Shown here: piece by piece, positions 27,240 through 38,735 of the stretch
Numbering within the stretch: the first letter of the stretch is position 1
How the letters are laid out: the number at the start of each line of letters is the position of its first letter
Translations under genes and position numbers: made by a program
The notes under the pieces: model-generated
Database searches by the model: none
What the model saw: only the letters and a program-made list of their open reading frames with translations
What the model was told of the DNA's origin: nothing
From: Meghimatium bilineatum
Lineage: Eukaryota > Mollusca > Gastropoda > Stylommatophora > Philomycidae
Reading direction: 5' to 3'
Assembly (NCBI GenBank): GCA_034231615.1
Contig: CM067307.1
Span: 4,483,147-4,547,146, forward strand
DNA: 64,000 nt

Positions 27240-29300
27240 GACCATGTTTGACATTCGTAGCAGCGTGTTGGTATAAAAATAGTAGATAGTTATATGTCTT
27301 TTGTTTTCCATCTTGATGTTTGGGTAAAGAAGTAATGGTGAAAGTTGCTAAGTCACTGTGTTTGATTTCTGGCACCTTGTTTCAATTTCTCTTTCTTGTC
27401 TTCCATTTTCAGGAAAACTTCTGCTTGGATATTTTAATTCATTGTCTTGTTATGTAAGATATAATCACCTTATTTCTTCCATTACCATTTATACAGATAT
27501 TTTAAATAATGCCTTCGTGTGTCAAATTTTTGCAGCAATATTTTCTGACACTCCGATTTTGATGTTCAAACGAATAGTGATGTGGTGTGTAATGTGTATT
27601 GTTGGATAAAGACATTTTGGTCGAAACGTTGATTATGTTTTCTTGAAACAAGAAAACTGCTATGTCTATTTCTTTCGTATTTGAAGCTGGACATAGTCTC
27701 GCTTATTATAGTACCCCCAGCATGTAGATCAATCCGGAAGTTGAAAGAGTATTTCTAGTAAATTGAGTTACGAATAAGTCAAAGAAGTGTACTGTTTCAG
27801 TAAGTGTTTAGCTTAGCCCTGTTATTCTCCAGTACATTATATGCATTGTGTCATTCATCTAGGCTGAGGAAATTTGTCACATTGCGTATAGTTTGAGTCG
27901 GCAGCCAATGAAAATCATGAAAAAAGTCAAATACGTCACTAATTCGTGCTGATCCGAGATAACCGCATAGAACAATCGTGGAGAAGGACTTGGTTTAGTA
28001 ACTCAGGTGTCAACAAGAGACCACCGAACTAGTGCGATGTACCACCTTGCTCACTTATTCCTTAACGATGTAATAACTCTTCAACTTTTTATCTGATCGT
28101 AAACCGTCGTAATCATTTCATGATAGCTGGCTCGAGCACTCGGATTTTTTCAAGAAAATCTCGAGTGATTCCACCGTTGCAGGTGGAAATAAATCACGAC
28201 TCGCTTGATAGAAATGTGAATGACTTAACTACTGCACAACGTAATATAACTTTACTGGAATTTGTATCAAAATATTTAAACTAGCCAACAATTCAGACGA
28301 TTGAAAAGATCAAAACATTCATGATTCTCAAAAGAGAGAAAAATTCATTATCCCTCCTTACAGCAAATATGTCGTAATCTTCGTTGATACAAAAACACAG
28401 CTCTGTATGTAACATAACCACTGAATAGTAATGCAATCAACATTTATTGAACATCGATTGCAAAGCTTCCTAAAATATCCATCTATTTAAGTCTATCAAT
28501 ACAAGGAGTGTTCAAATCTTCAGGCTACATCACTACTAAGTAGTGTACATACACTTTTAAACCATCAAAAACAGAATACAGTCCTCTGCTAAGTTAAACA
28601 ACGTTAGAATCAATAAACTTCCATCAAAAAAGTCTTTATTATTACTAATTAGTGAATAAAAACAGGTTGTAACGGTGTATAATTAAGATGTTGCACGATA
28701 TACACTCCAATGTGTATCTCCATTAGAATGACAATGAGGAGAAGATGACATCAACAGTTTACAACAGTGTATCTCAAACATTTTATGCTTGGAATCCCTT
28801 GTGCATAGATTTATAGGACAACGTTACTCTACCAATCACGTAAAGATATTTCTGTGTATTTATTTATTCTGTTGTCAAACATACAGTAAACAGTAAATCA
28901 AGATCCAGGTGAAGATACACACTGAGAAATGTGGTAAAACAATACAACATGCATTTTTGAAAACATGCATGAAAGTTGAGCGACTTACAAGTATATTACT
29001 GCAATGGAATAGTTTTCCGCTCACAACAGAAGTTTGCATCTTCTGTGAATGTCAGTGTGTTTTTGTTGTGGTGTTTGTGTGTGGTTGTTGTTAGTATGTT
29101 GTGTATTTCAATATTGGCAACACCGCGTACCTTTTTTCGTTGTTTCCTTATGTTGTCCTGTGTTGTCCCAGTCGTGACAACTCGAGTACATTGGGTTGTT
29201 TCCCAACACTAGAGATTTATCGCTTGTGAATAAGAATAGTGGGACACCGTAAAAGGGATTGATTGTGCGAGCCTGTCTTCCGTTCTGTAATTATAAAGCA
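27240..29300. other. Long stretch without a supported gene
   Basis: A hammerhead-like remnant lies at 27604-27627 (GTCGAAACG), followed by a perfect 9-bp hairpin GTTTTCTTG-aaa-CAAGAAAAC near 27634. The rest is AT-rich; ORFs of 60-80 codons at 27358 and 28909 show no motif. Confidence 0.45.
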
Positions 29301-29309
29301 ACAAGTATC

Positions 29310-29420
29310 TTCAATCGTTTTTGAGGCTAGTCTTCTACTTGTTCTGGGGTTTTTGAGGCTAGTCTTCTTTTTGTTCTGGTGTTTTTTAGGCTTGTCGTCT
29401 ACTTGTTCTGCGGTTTTTTA
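29310..29420 (+). repeat. About 43-bp repeat, 3 copies
   Basis: Repeats of TTTTTGAGGCTAGTCTTCT plus ACTTGTTCTG. Confidence 0.8.
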
Positions 29421-29504
29421 GGTCAACAGTAAACTTCTAGTAAATGGCATAAACATAAAGTGAGTCTTTCTTCGTGTCGACGGACAACAACATTCCATCT
29501 AGAC

Positions 29505-29705
29505 CAGTATTTCCCAATATTTTTTTAACATGCCCCCACCTAAGTCTTTTTTAAATTATAATTCCCCCCCCCTTTTTTTATGCAACATATACATATTGTT
29601 TTATATTCAAAAATTCCCTTAATGAAGCAGAATTATAACTTGTTCTAATTGCCCCCCCCCCACCACCATACAGTCAAATTGTGGACACTACATTGGGAAA
29701 CATTG
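29505..29705. mobile_element. hAT-type MITE with 8-bp target duplication
   Basis: Terminal inverted repeats CAGTATTTCCCAATAT and (reverse complement of the right end) CAATGTTTCCCAATGT are typical of hAT elements. A perfect 8-bp direct repeat ATCTAGAC lies at 29497-29504 and 29706-29713. The 201-bp interior holds poly-C runs and no coding capacity. Confidence 0.88.
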
Positions 29706-29879
29706 ATCTAGACAATTACGCTTGTGCCCGATCTGAGTAGATGGCAAATGTCTTTTTTATGCATTAAATCTCGTTGAGAGTTGGAACTTCTGTGTGTGAA
29801 ATCCAGCTCTGTGGAATTCTCTTCTGTGCTGATATGGATGTAAGAGATATATTCCCCGTATTTCCTGGTCCACCACTCT

Positions 29880-30305
29880 ACTATTTAATTCCAGACATGT
29901 ACACTGACAGCAGTCCGGCAGAGAAAACTTACAACATGTGAGATTAAATGCCTGAGAATAGCCGCAAAAGTGACCAAACTAGACAAATGAAAATTAATAA
30001 AATCTGTAGAAATATCTGTATAAGACCATGCATAGAATACATCGAGAAACGACAAATAAAATAGTTTGGTCATCTTATGAGAATTAACCATACCCAACTA
30101 CCAACAAGAAAATATTACATAAGAAGATGAGGATACAAGGCCAGAGAATGACCAACAACAAGATGGATAGATAACATCAAGACAACACTGAAAAAAATAC
30201 GGATTCCACGCAGCCAAGGCAACATATCTGTCCTTGATAGAAAACAAAAGCGCCCAGTCTCCACCCCTATCCTTGACGACAAGTGCGGATATTCTTACTA
30301 TCATC
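29880..30305 (+). mobile_element. LINE 3' coding fragment
   Basis: Broken plus-strand frames: ICIRPCIEYIEKRQIK, FGHLMRINHTQLPTRK, GYKARE...TTRWIDNIKTTLKK and the end DDKCGYSYYHLPG. Close to 35755-36150. Confidence 0.82.
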
Positions 30306-30890
30306 TACCCGGGTATAGATAATAGACTTCCTGGTCCAACGAACACACAAACATGTTGACGATATTATTTCGTTACTGGTGGACTATATTGTAATCCTTT
30401 GTTGCAATTAATTAAGAACATAAGTTCAACTTTATAAAACCAAATCTGCAGCCAGCAAGATGTCCATAAAACAGTAGCCAGATTTTAGATGTTCATTCGT
30501 CTTGGTATAACTAAAGTGGATTTTATACCCATGGTTGAAAGAATCGTGCCTCATAAAATGAATCTTTAGTGTCTCAGGTATATCTATAATCTCTGGTTTA
30601 AAGCTAAACCACGGATCTACACAATGGTCATGGTTTCTAATAGACCCGACACACACAAAAAAATGTCATATCGATCGCAACGACACAAGTAAAAAAAGCG
30701 ACGCGTGGGCGCTCTAGGAGTCAGCACGTTGAAGCGACGCACGGGCGCTCTAATCGGAAATCGGTTAAAAAGAAAGTTCTATAATTTATTTATCAATTTT
30801 AACTTTAAAATATGAATTGGAATTTGTATCCAGAGCTTCTTGTAGTGTCGTATATGGAGGGTTCGATGTCCACAAAATAAATGTGGGAAC

Positions 30891-31058
30891 CAGCGATGGA
30901 TTTAGACTTGAAATGGCCCTAAGCTGTTTCAGATATTTTAAAATCCAGATTTATAAGTCCAGATATTATATGTCAGTGCCAAATATGATTTTTGGGGCCC
31001 CCAAGAAAGTGGGGCCCTAATCTATAGCTTGTTTAGCTTATAGGTCAATCCTGCACTG
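30891..31058. mobile_element. Second hAT-type MITE with 8-bp target duplication
   Basis: Starts CAGCGATGGATTTAG and ends (reverse complement) CAGTGCAGGATTGACC. Perfect 8-bp direct repeat GTGGGAAC at 30883-30890 and 31059-31066. 168 bp, non-coding, with GGCCC blocks near both ends. Confidence 0.82.
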
Positions 31059-31090
31059 GTGGGAACCTCTGTTCTTAAGGATTAAGTTTA

Positions 31091-31448
31091 GGGGCAGTCC
31101 ATCAATAATTTCAACAATTGTTGGTGAATGGTCTACCCCCTTCCTTTGTCAAGAATTTTAAGGCATCCCCCTGCTTAACTATATCCCAAAAAAGGGATTT
31201 AATCTCATTCTTGTTAGAAAAAAATGTTTACAAAAAAGTTGCTTAAATATGTTTGTTTTTTTAAATTATCGTGTATTTTTTTTAATTCGAACAATATAAT
31301 TGATGTATAAAAAAGTAGTATTGTTGACATGAATTTTTGTCAACATCACCTTCTCCCCCCCCCCCCCTTTTCTGGCTAACAATTGCCTTCTTTTTTATGA
31401 CGACCACACCCCCCCCCCAAATTCTTGACGCAATTTATGGAGTGCCCC
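31091..31448. mobile_element. MITE with GGGGCA ends (possibly PIF/Harbinger)
   Basis: Left end GGGGCAGTCCATCAATAATT; right end, reverse complemented, GGGGCACTCCATAAATTGCG. TTA flanks both sides, as in Harbinger target duplications. The interior is AT-rich with long C runs. Confidence 0.65.
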
Positions 31449-31499
31449 TTATGTTAAACATCTGGCTGGACCCCCCCCCCCCTCCTCCACATCGTAGAA

Positions 31500-32470
31500 T
31501 CAAGACTATTTAAGTATGCAAGAGACGGGATCGTAATTTAGAATATTATGTCTGAATTATTCGACATCATCTGTGCTTGGTTTATGTTATGTCGAGCAGT
31601 GTTCACTTTTTTTAACTCTCTTTTCATTGTTTTATTTATTGTTATTGCTGCTGTTAATGTCGGCAACGGATTGCATGCTGTTGTTCATTGAATAAATGGA
31701 AATGAAATATTCCTGGGACATGTAAGATCAGACTGAGATCTTTGAATATTGCATGAATCAATTTCCAATACAAAGAATCGAATGAATTTTTATGAAAACT
31801 CAAATTTTAAAAAAGTAGATACAAATAAAAAATATGATTATTGAGATGCAAAGAGAATATTAACGAAACAAAAGAAACCGGTTTTTATTTTTATGTTACC
31901 GAATTTTGGTAAATGTTGCAATTTATTGCTTGATATGAAAATGGTTTTAGATTTATAAGTTGGATTATTACATTTGATATTTAGTGGAAGTAATTTTATT
32001 TCTAAATGTTTGTAAGATCAGCCTTTCTCTTCCACTTTGTAAACCATGATTTGGTGTTTTGTAATTTGTAACAAACATGGTGCTTTAATGTTGACATAAG
32101 CAAGTGTTAATAAAGTTGGATTGGATTGAAAAGGTGTTTTGTTGAAATTTGTCTAGCTTAAATTCGATTGAAATGAAATTGTGTTGAATTTGAACATTTT
32201 AAAATCGATTTAAAGACACTTTTATTGACATCTGTGAAGTTTCTGATTAATTGAAAGACACTGTTATTGACAACTGTGAAGTTTCTGAACAATAGAAAAA
32301 CAACTTAATTTAATAAAATATTCAGTCTAGCTATCTACGAACGCATGCGGTTGCGTCTGTGCGTCTCACCAATGACATACCACCCATGCAACAGAAAACC
32401 ATAGTGGATGACATGCTGTTATATTGAGGTTATCTTCTTATAGAAGCTTCATGGCATTTCATCTATACAA
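31500..32470. other. AT-rich sequence, nothing recognised
   Basis: No ORF with a motif, no repeat array. A duplicated phrase GACACTGTTATTGACAACTG appears near 32250, related to the later 38-bp repeat area. Confidence 0.4.
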
Positions 32471-32869
32471 TTATGCTTTTATTTTGTTGTTGAAATGTGT
32501 TTCATGTTTACCTGAATATATATGTATGCACCCTCTGTGGTTGGGAGGGAGCCAGAGATGTACTGTGCAGCACTGGGAAGAAGGGATCTGACAGCACTGT
32601 TTTTTCCTATAGCTGAAACCCATCATAGAGGCACAGTGACACAGGACGTGACAATCCTTTTGACGTGAACATTTCGTTACATGCCTGAAGCAATAGTGAA
32701 GTTCGGCATAACCAGTAGTCAATTGGTGGCGGGGAATAAACACAGTGTACCATATCTTGGCTACAGTGGCTAGGAGCAGTGCATAGGTTGAAACCTACCT
32801 TCCTGGAGGTGTGATAATTATTCTCTGACTCTGTCCTGGGGTGGGCCGAAAATCTACATACTTCCCAGC

Positions 32870-32962
32870 AATATAATGCCATTTAATGGCGTTAGGTGGT
32901 CAAAGGGCATGAGCCAATGGACAGCTGGATCAGCAACCAACCAACCAACCAGCTATCTACGA
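32870..32962 (+). mobile_element. 3' end of an RNase H LINE with (CCAA)n tail
   Basis: GGTCAAAGGGCATGAGCCAA, ACAGCTGGATCAGCAACCAA then CCAACCAACC matches the reverse complement of 62650-62760 and 43430-43560. Confidence 0.7.
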
Positions 32963-32974
32963 CGTTGGTGGTTG

Positions 32975-33345
32975 GAGTCGATAACGAAAGATGTGCTGAA
33001 GATTACCTTTATTTGTGTACCTGGACACGTGGGTGTTTGGAAAATAAAAGAGCAGACAGGCTTGCCAGCGTTGTCACGGTGACTGGTGTGGTAGTTCAAT
33101 GGATCATGCTGATATTTTAAAAGCAAGCATGCAGTTGGACAAGTTGGAAAATACGGGATGTATTTCTTGTTCCATATCTAAGGCTAGATTACAGGACGAG
33201 GGAGTGGAGAGTGGTGCTGCAAGAAATAGCATATAGCAATCAAAAGAAGATACATCAACCAATACAGAACAAGAACAGTCGGTTACAATATGCTGAAGTG
33301 CATAATAAATATGAGATCAGATCATATATGGACTTGTCTGGAGTG
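32975..33345 (+). mobile_element. RNase H fragment of a LINE
   Basis: Plus-strand frames give ITFICVPGHVGVW and NKRADRLASVVTVTG (the H...N..AD motif of RNase H), then QMDHADILKA-like sequence. Degenerate. Confidence 0.72.
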
Positions 33346-33650
33346 TCATTTTATTGAGAAATTTGAAGTTCCTGATCAAACGACACCTTTATTGAGAAAG
33401 TTGAAGTTCCTGATCAAACGACACCTTTATTGAGAAAGTTGAAGTTCCTGATCAAACGACACCTTTATTGAGAAAGTTGAAGTCCTGATCAAACGACACC
33501 TTTATTGAGAAAGTTGAAGTTCCTGATCAAACGACACCTTTATTGAGAAAGTTGAAGTTCCTGATCAAACGACACCTTTATTGAGAAAGTTGAAGTTCCT
33601 GATCAAACGACACCTTTATTGAGAAAGTTGAAGTTCCTGATCAAATGAAA
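33345..33650 (+). repeat. 38-bp tandem repeat, 8 copies
   Basis: Unit contains TTGAGAAAGTTGAAGTTCCT and GATCAAACGACACC; one copy lacks a T. Confidence 0.96.
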
Positions 33651-33839
33651 GACACTGTTATTGACACATAATTAAGTTCTTGATCACATGAAAATCAAAA
33701 CTTTTTCTGACAAATGTGAAGTTTGTAATCAAGGAAAGCAAACTTTTTATGACAGCTGTGACATTTCTAGACAATGCTGTATCATTTTTCTGCAGTGATC
33801 CAATTTTGTTCGCATGAAATTTGGTATAACATTACAACA

Positions 33840-34300
33840 TTGACCATACTACACCATTTACCACGCTAGAAGTATAAATACTACTACACCATTTACCACG
33901 CTAAAAGTATAAATACTACTACACCATTTACCACGCTAAATGTATATATATAATGCAACACCATTTACCATGCTAAATGTATATATAGCAATACAAAATT
34001 TTCCACAGTAAAAGTCCATGTAACATTACAACATTAATCTCTCTAATTGTCTACATAACTCTACAACATTGACCACACTAAAAGTATATTTACAATATTG
34101 TCCACATTAAAGTCTATGCAACATTACAACATTTACCACACTAACAGTCTATGTAACATTACAACATTGACCACACTAAAAGTCTATGTAACATTACAAC
34201 ATTGACCACACTAAAAGTATATGTAACATTACAACATTTACCACACTAAAAGTCTATAGAACTTTGCAAATGTAACCACACTAACAGTCTATGTAAGACA
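33840..34300 (+). repeat. Degenerate 33-36-bp tandem repeat
   Basis: Variants of ACATTACAACATTGACCACA and CTAAAAGTCTATGTA. An older array than its neighbour at 33345. Confidence 0.85.
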
Positions 34301-35050
34301 ACATCATTCTCACTTGTAATAACAACAAATATTGACAAGGTAATAATAAGAAAACAAACAAGAATTCTATATAACTTTGAAATATTGTATTGAATTTCAC
34401 ACTTCTTATTTTCTAGCGCGAGTTTAATTTATCGTACATTCATTTGTCTTAACGAAATTAATCCGGCAGATTGTCTAGATGAAATGTTTCTTTCAGTACT
34501 TGTTTCCATCAATTTTCTTGAAAACTGTTGAATTATGCTTTTGCTTTCTAGTCTTTATAAACATCAATCAACGAAATGCTCATTTCCTGTTTCACCACTG
34601 TTTCCTTTATCCTGTGGTTTCCCTAATATAGCAATACAAGTTCGGGTAAATTTGAACAACACGAACCCCATTGTGCGACAGAGTATCTTCTGGTAAAGAA
34701 CACACCCAAACTCTCTTACTTTATACTTATATGTGTCCCATTGCTGAGTTGTATAGTTTTGTAATAGATAATTTTGTGTATTGTTATTCCCATAACTCTT
34801 GTTTCTTTGCTTATCTTGTTTCACGACATGTGATGGTGGGCTAAATTATATTGTTGTTACTAAATTAATTTTTTTATTTTGTTTATCCGTTTCATACTTT
34901 CTGATCATTTCTGTGTTAATTAAATCTCCCATATCAATAGAAATCATTTGTATTCACAATTTTAAAATTGTTTTTTAAGGCTTCTGTTGTTTCCAAATCT
35001 TACTTCTTGCATGATTTGTTATTTTAGTAAAAATAAAAGGACTATACTCT
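34300..35050. other. Downstream flank of the peptide gene
   Basis: AT-rich. An 86-codon minus-strand ORF at 34564-34824 has no motif and no signal peptide and is not supported as a gene. Confidence 0.4.
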
Positions 35051-35056
35051 ATACAT

Positions 35057-35062
35057 TTTATT
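35057..35062 (-). terminator. Poly(A) signal of the peptide-precursor gene
   Basis: AATAAA on the minus strand, 46 bases after the TAA stop at 35108-35110. Confidence 0.65.
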
Positions 35063-35107
35063 ACAATTGGAATAACAGCCACCCATACTTTTCAGGAATA
35101 TAATTTC

Positions 35108-35518
35108 TTAACCATAACGGAACACGTTTGAACTACTTCCTTGATTATCATTTCCGGTTGTTCCAGAAGGACTGTTGTGCGCACGGACGGAAGCAGGAAG
35201 GTATCCTAATGGCTGCCAAAACATTTTTCTTTTCATTCCACGCAATTCTACACCATCATCCATCTTGGGTATAAACGGACTGATAATCTCGGCTGCTAAA
35301 GGGGATCTCTTCTCAGATAAATGAGAAGACTGCGCCCTTAGAGCCCCCAGAAGAGCATCATATGGAATTTCGACAGGCAAGTACAGGCGTTTTGATGAAT
35401 CTTGTTCCGAGATGTATGCAGGATCGTCGTCGCCATCAAATGAGCCTGGACGGCAGGAACACAATGGGATAAACGTGAGTAGAATAACCTTGAACAACAC
35501 ATTGACTGATGACGTCAT
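35108..35518 (-). CDS. Putative secreted neuropeptide/peptide-hormone precursor
   Basis: 136 residues. Residues 1-22 look like a signal peptide (n-region MTSSVNVLFK, hydrophobic VILLTFIPL, cleavage near CSC|RP). Dibasic convertase sites follow at KR43-44, KR70-71 and KRK96-98. The last segment begins MFWQPLGYLPASVRAHN and the protein ends NVFRYG, where a terminal Gly could be amidated. The segment is richer in G+C than its AT-rich surroundings. A splice acceptor on the minus strand (ctttatttttcag, exon start 35574) lies 56 nt before the ATG, and AATAAA at 35057-35062 follows the stop. This layout, a 5' UTR intron and a single coding exon, suits neuropeptide genes. I do not recognise the family; the processing is inferred. 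Confidence 0.72.
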   Translation of the reverse strand: MTSSVNVLFKVILLTFIPLCSCRPGSFDGDDDPAYISEQDSSKRLYLPVEIPYDALLGALRAQSSHLSEKRSPLAAEIISPFIPKMDDGVELRGMKRKMFWQPLGYLPASVRAHNSPSGTTGNDNQGSSSNVFRYG

Positions 35519-35574
35519 TTTCCGAATAATGTTATAATTTTGCTATACCGATATTCTGAATTTCACACACAGAT

Positions 35575-35587
35575 CTGAAAAATAAAG
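35575..35587 (-). other. Probable splice acceptor before the peptide-precursor exon
   Basis: The minus strand reads ctttatttttcag followed by ATCTGTG, a good polypyrimidine-AG acceptor 56 nt upstream of the start codon. The upstream non-coding exon was not located. Confidence 0.5.
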
Positions 35588-35660
35588 AATTGACAAATTA
35601 AAAACTCGGTAATAAATGAGAATCTTAGGAAAAAAGTACTGAGCCACTCACTCAACAACC

Positions 35661-35748
35661 ACTGTATGTTACTGTATGTTACTGTATATTACTGTATGTT
35701 ACTGTATATTACTGTATGTTACTGTATATTACTGTATGTTACTTTATG
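35661..35748 (+). repeat. 10-bp repeat TACTGTATGT, left block
   Basis: Nine to ten copies of ACTGTATGTT/ACTGTATATT. The same repeat resumes at 36170-36278 after a LINE fragment. Confidence 0.9.
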
Positions 35749-35754
35749 TAATCA

Positions 35755-36150
35755 GTGCCAAACCTGGTCTCTCTCATCTTCACATTACAGAAAGATAGTG
35801 ACACGTGAGATGAAATGCTTGAGGAAAGCTGCAGGGGGCTCGATAGATTACGAAATGAAAATATCAGGTACAGAATAAGTATAATACCATGTACAGAATA
35901 CATAGAAAGGCAGCAGAACAAGTGGTTTGGTCACATTATGAGAATACATCAGACAAGTTGCCCGTATAAGCATTTAACCAAAAAAGATCAGGGTACAAAG
36001 CCAGAGGAAGACCACGAAAAAGATGGATAGAAAATGTCAGGGACATCCTGAACAAACACGGTCATAGCACAGCCGAGGCCACACATCTGGCCGCCTTGGA
36101 ACACCACATCAACCCTACGCTTAACGGCAAGCGTGGGTAACAAACCACCT
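35755..36150 (+). mobile_element. LINE 3' coding fragment inside a 10-bp repeat
   Basis: Plus-strand frames give REMKCLRKAAGGSIDYEMKI, CTEYIERQQNKWFGHIMRIH, YKARGRPRKRWIENVRDILN and KHGHSTAEATHLAA. Flanked on both sides by TGTATGTTAC repeats. Confidence 0.88.
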
Positions 36151-36169
36151 AGGTGAAAGACAATAGATA

Positions 36170-36278
36170 ATATACCTTATGTTATCTTATGTTACTGTAT
36201 GTTTATGTTACCTTATGTTACCTTATGTTACTGTATGTTACATTATGTTACTGTATGTTACCTTATGTTACTGTATGT
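36170..36278 (+). repeat. 10-bp repeat TACTGTATGT, right block
   Basis: Copies of TTACCTTATG / TTACTGTATG continuing the array at 35661-35748. Confidence 0.88.
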
Positions 36279-36279
36279 A

Positions 36280-36830
36280 TCAAAGCTTTGACAAATGTTT
36301 GCCAATTTGGGATTATAATGATGATGAAGGTAGCACTTGACAAAAATGCAGGTCCTCAGTTGAGCAACCGAGATAATACCCGAGCTGGTATCAGATTCGT
36401 TGTCTCGGACGCATGGGTGAGTTAAGAGGGAGGTATTGTGATTGTTATGTTAATTCCTCAAAGAAGGCATTCCAGAAAGGCAGTATCCTAAGATCGCCAC
36501 ATCCTGCCAGGAGTGCAGCATATACTCCTGGGTGAACTCATTCATCCTCATTCCGTCAATTATTGACCCTTCTGTAATGATGGTACATCTGACATTCCCC
36601 TGCAACCTAGGCGTCTGTCACAGATGCAATGCTTGCTGACCTGCATCGCTTCGTTCTCCTTAGAGATCATTCGATAAAAGATGACAGCAAGAATTAAGAC
36701 AATATATACATTTAGCCTATTTAAGAACAGGGCATGCGACATGAAACATTTATAACTGTAAAGATTCATGTCCGAGGGGTTTTCACTGGAAGAATAGATT
36801 CACTATAAAGTCATATAACCACATCACCTA
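36280..36830. other. No recognisable gene
   Basis: Contains short ORFs only. GATAATACCCGAGCTGGTATCAG is the most complex piece but was not identified. Confidence 0.4.
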
Positions 36831-36834
36831 TGCC

Positions 36835-37235
36835 ACTTGTCCATTGCAGAACGTTCGCCTCACTGCCACTCTGTAAGAATCTCGGTTCTGTGAAAGCTGT
36901 CCAGCTTCTTCCAGTGTCATGATCAAAAGTTTTTCGGTATCCTCTGTCTGTGTTAGCTTGCATTTCTGGATAGTTTTGTGGTGCAAGTTGTCTTCTGCAT
37001 TCAGGTCTTTGTGGACATCTCTGATGGTTTGTTTTTCTGTTATGACATTCTTAGGAAATGTATTTAACATTTCAGTTCAAATGTTCATATGTTCTTTTCC
37101 ATTGCGCATAACATTGTCCATATCATCCACTAGAAGTATAATATAGCCTGGTTGTTGTTCGTCCCTTAGAAGTGATGATGACCATTTGTTGCTTCCGCTT
37201 TTGATATTCAGTTTGAGTTTTGTCCTTGACTATGA
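36835..37235 (-). mobile_element. LINE 3' coding fragment
   Basis: The minus strand encodes NVITEKQTIRDVHKDLNAED, then LIMTLEEAGQLSQNRDSYRV and AVRRTFCNGQVA, the same C-terminus as 13370-15015 (MTLEEAGKLPQNRKDYRV). Confidence 0.8.
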
Positions 37236-37689
37236 CTTTGTTTATTGTTTAGGGATAATACGCCTTTCTTTGAAAGTAAATGTCATTGGACATCACTATA
37301 TATTTTGTATTTCATTACTAGTTAATTAACATTATCCATTCACAAAACTATATAACCAAGAAAGTCATAGGCGACATCGGTATATGGCAGATGTGAAAGT
37401 CATAGCCGACATCGGTATCTGGCAGATGTGAAAAGCACTGAAAATATAGTTTATGTATTATACAAATTGCGGCAGAAGTGGTTAAGAGCAAGCTTAGCAA
37501 ATGTCAACACAATGTATTCTTGACTCACGCAATAGAATCCATTGACAATTCTGTCTGAACTAAGGTAAAAATATGAATTAAGTGAATCTCTTAAGAAATG
37601 TGTCGGTTATAAAACAGATGATGATAGTTATGTTATGACTTGCGCTGAAGTTTATTGAAAGTGTGGACAAGTTGCGTCATTTGTCGACC

Positions 37690-37730
37690 ACTCTCTCTCT
37701 CTATCTCTCTCTCTTTCTCTCTCTCTTCCT
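37690..37730 (+). repeat. (CT)n microsatellite
   Basis: CTCTCTCTCTATCTCTCTC and related. Confidence 0.9.
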
Positions 37731-37799
37731 GGTCCAACCGTGTTCCAGTGACAAGATAAATCAAGATGACTAGTGATGTACCAGGATGCATTGGATGAT

Positions 37800-38170
37800 A
37801 ATACAGATCTAAGTGTCCTCATCATCATCAGGTGTCATGCCGGCTGGCGTAGGCGGTCATGGCTCTACACAGCTCTCTGTCCACAGTATTATGTATCAAA
37901 GTCGTTGTTGTTTCCTTGCCGTGCCAGGCTGTCAAACTGTCTAATATTTTCTCACGTTGTCATCCTCTGTCTCTGTTGCCTTCAATCGTCCTACAAAGCC
38001 CTTTACGTTCCAAGTCGCTTTGCTGACAAGTGTCTTCCAGCCTGTTGAACATCAGATGTTCAATCCATGCTGTCCGCGATATTCAGGTTCCGCATTCTCG
38101 GGTAGACATGCGCTGTTTACTTCTGGGCTGAAGACCTTCGGTTACCTCCGCCTTGTTTGGCCGACCTGTT
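37800..38170 (-). mobile_element. LINE 3' fragment (partial)
   Basis: TCATCATCATCAGGTGTCAT, GCCGGCTGGCGTAGGCGGTC and CTCTGTCCACAG are the reverse complement of the end of the relic at 61255-61700, including its ATG-repeat tail. The part after about 37980 is unidentified. Confidence 0.6.
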
Positions 38171-38274
38171 AAAGCTGGTACCGGGGTGTGGAACGCCAGA
38201 AGGGGGGGGGGTAAGGATATTAGAATTACTTCAACTCCAACGAAGTATGACACTTAGAAACATATAATTGCCGT

Positions 38275-38415
38275 GAATACTATCACACAAGTAGTATTGC
38301 TGTGAATACTGTCACACAATGTAGTATTGCTGTGAATGCTGTCACACAATGTAGTATTGCTGTGAATACTGTCACACTATGTAGTATTGCTGTGAATACT
38401 ATCACACTAGTATAT
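38275..38415 (+). repeat. 29-31-bp repeat, 4-5 copies
   Basis: Unit GTAGTATTGCTGTGAATACT plus GTCACACAAT. Confidence 0.92.
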
Positions 38416-38544
38416 CTATAGTGTGATAGTATGCTCGCAAAAGAAAGAACAGCAATTGGACTGTGTGAGAGGAGGGGGGGGGTAATCACTCATATAACTT
38501 CATATTTTGTTTGTTTTATTATATATATTGTCTTTTCTCTGCCT

Positions 38545-38735
38545 TTACTATAATAGATCTACCTTTGCTATACTGATAGATCTAACTTTGCTATAATGAT
38601 AGATCTAACTTTGCTATAATGATAGATCTAACTTTGCTATAATGATAAATCTAACTTTGCTATAATGATAAATCTAACTTTTCTATAAATGATAGATCTA
38701 ATTCTGCTATAATGATAGATCTTACTTTGCTGTAA
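38545..38735 (+). repeat. 23-bp repeat, 8 copies
   Basis: Unit CTTTGCTATAATGATAGATC plus TAA; contains the palindrome AGATCT in most copies. Confidence 0.93.

Noticed and set aside
28909..29212. Cys-rich 61-78-codon ORFs
   Set aside because: The Cys/Val richness comes from a GTGTTTGTG-like stretch; no signal peptide or conserved Cys spacing.
32471..32882. Two minus-strand ORFs of about 90 codons with several Cys and His
   Set aside because: Spacing fits no zinc-finger class, and the plus strand of this stretch adjoins a LINE 3' end; origin left open.
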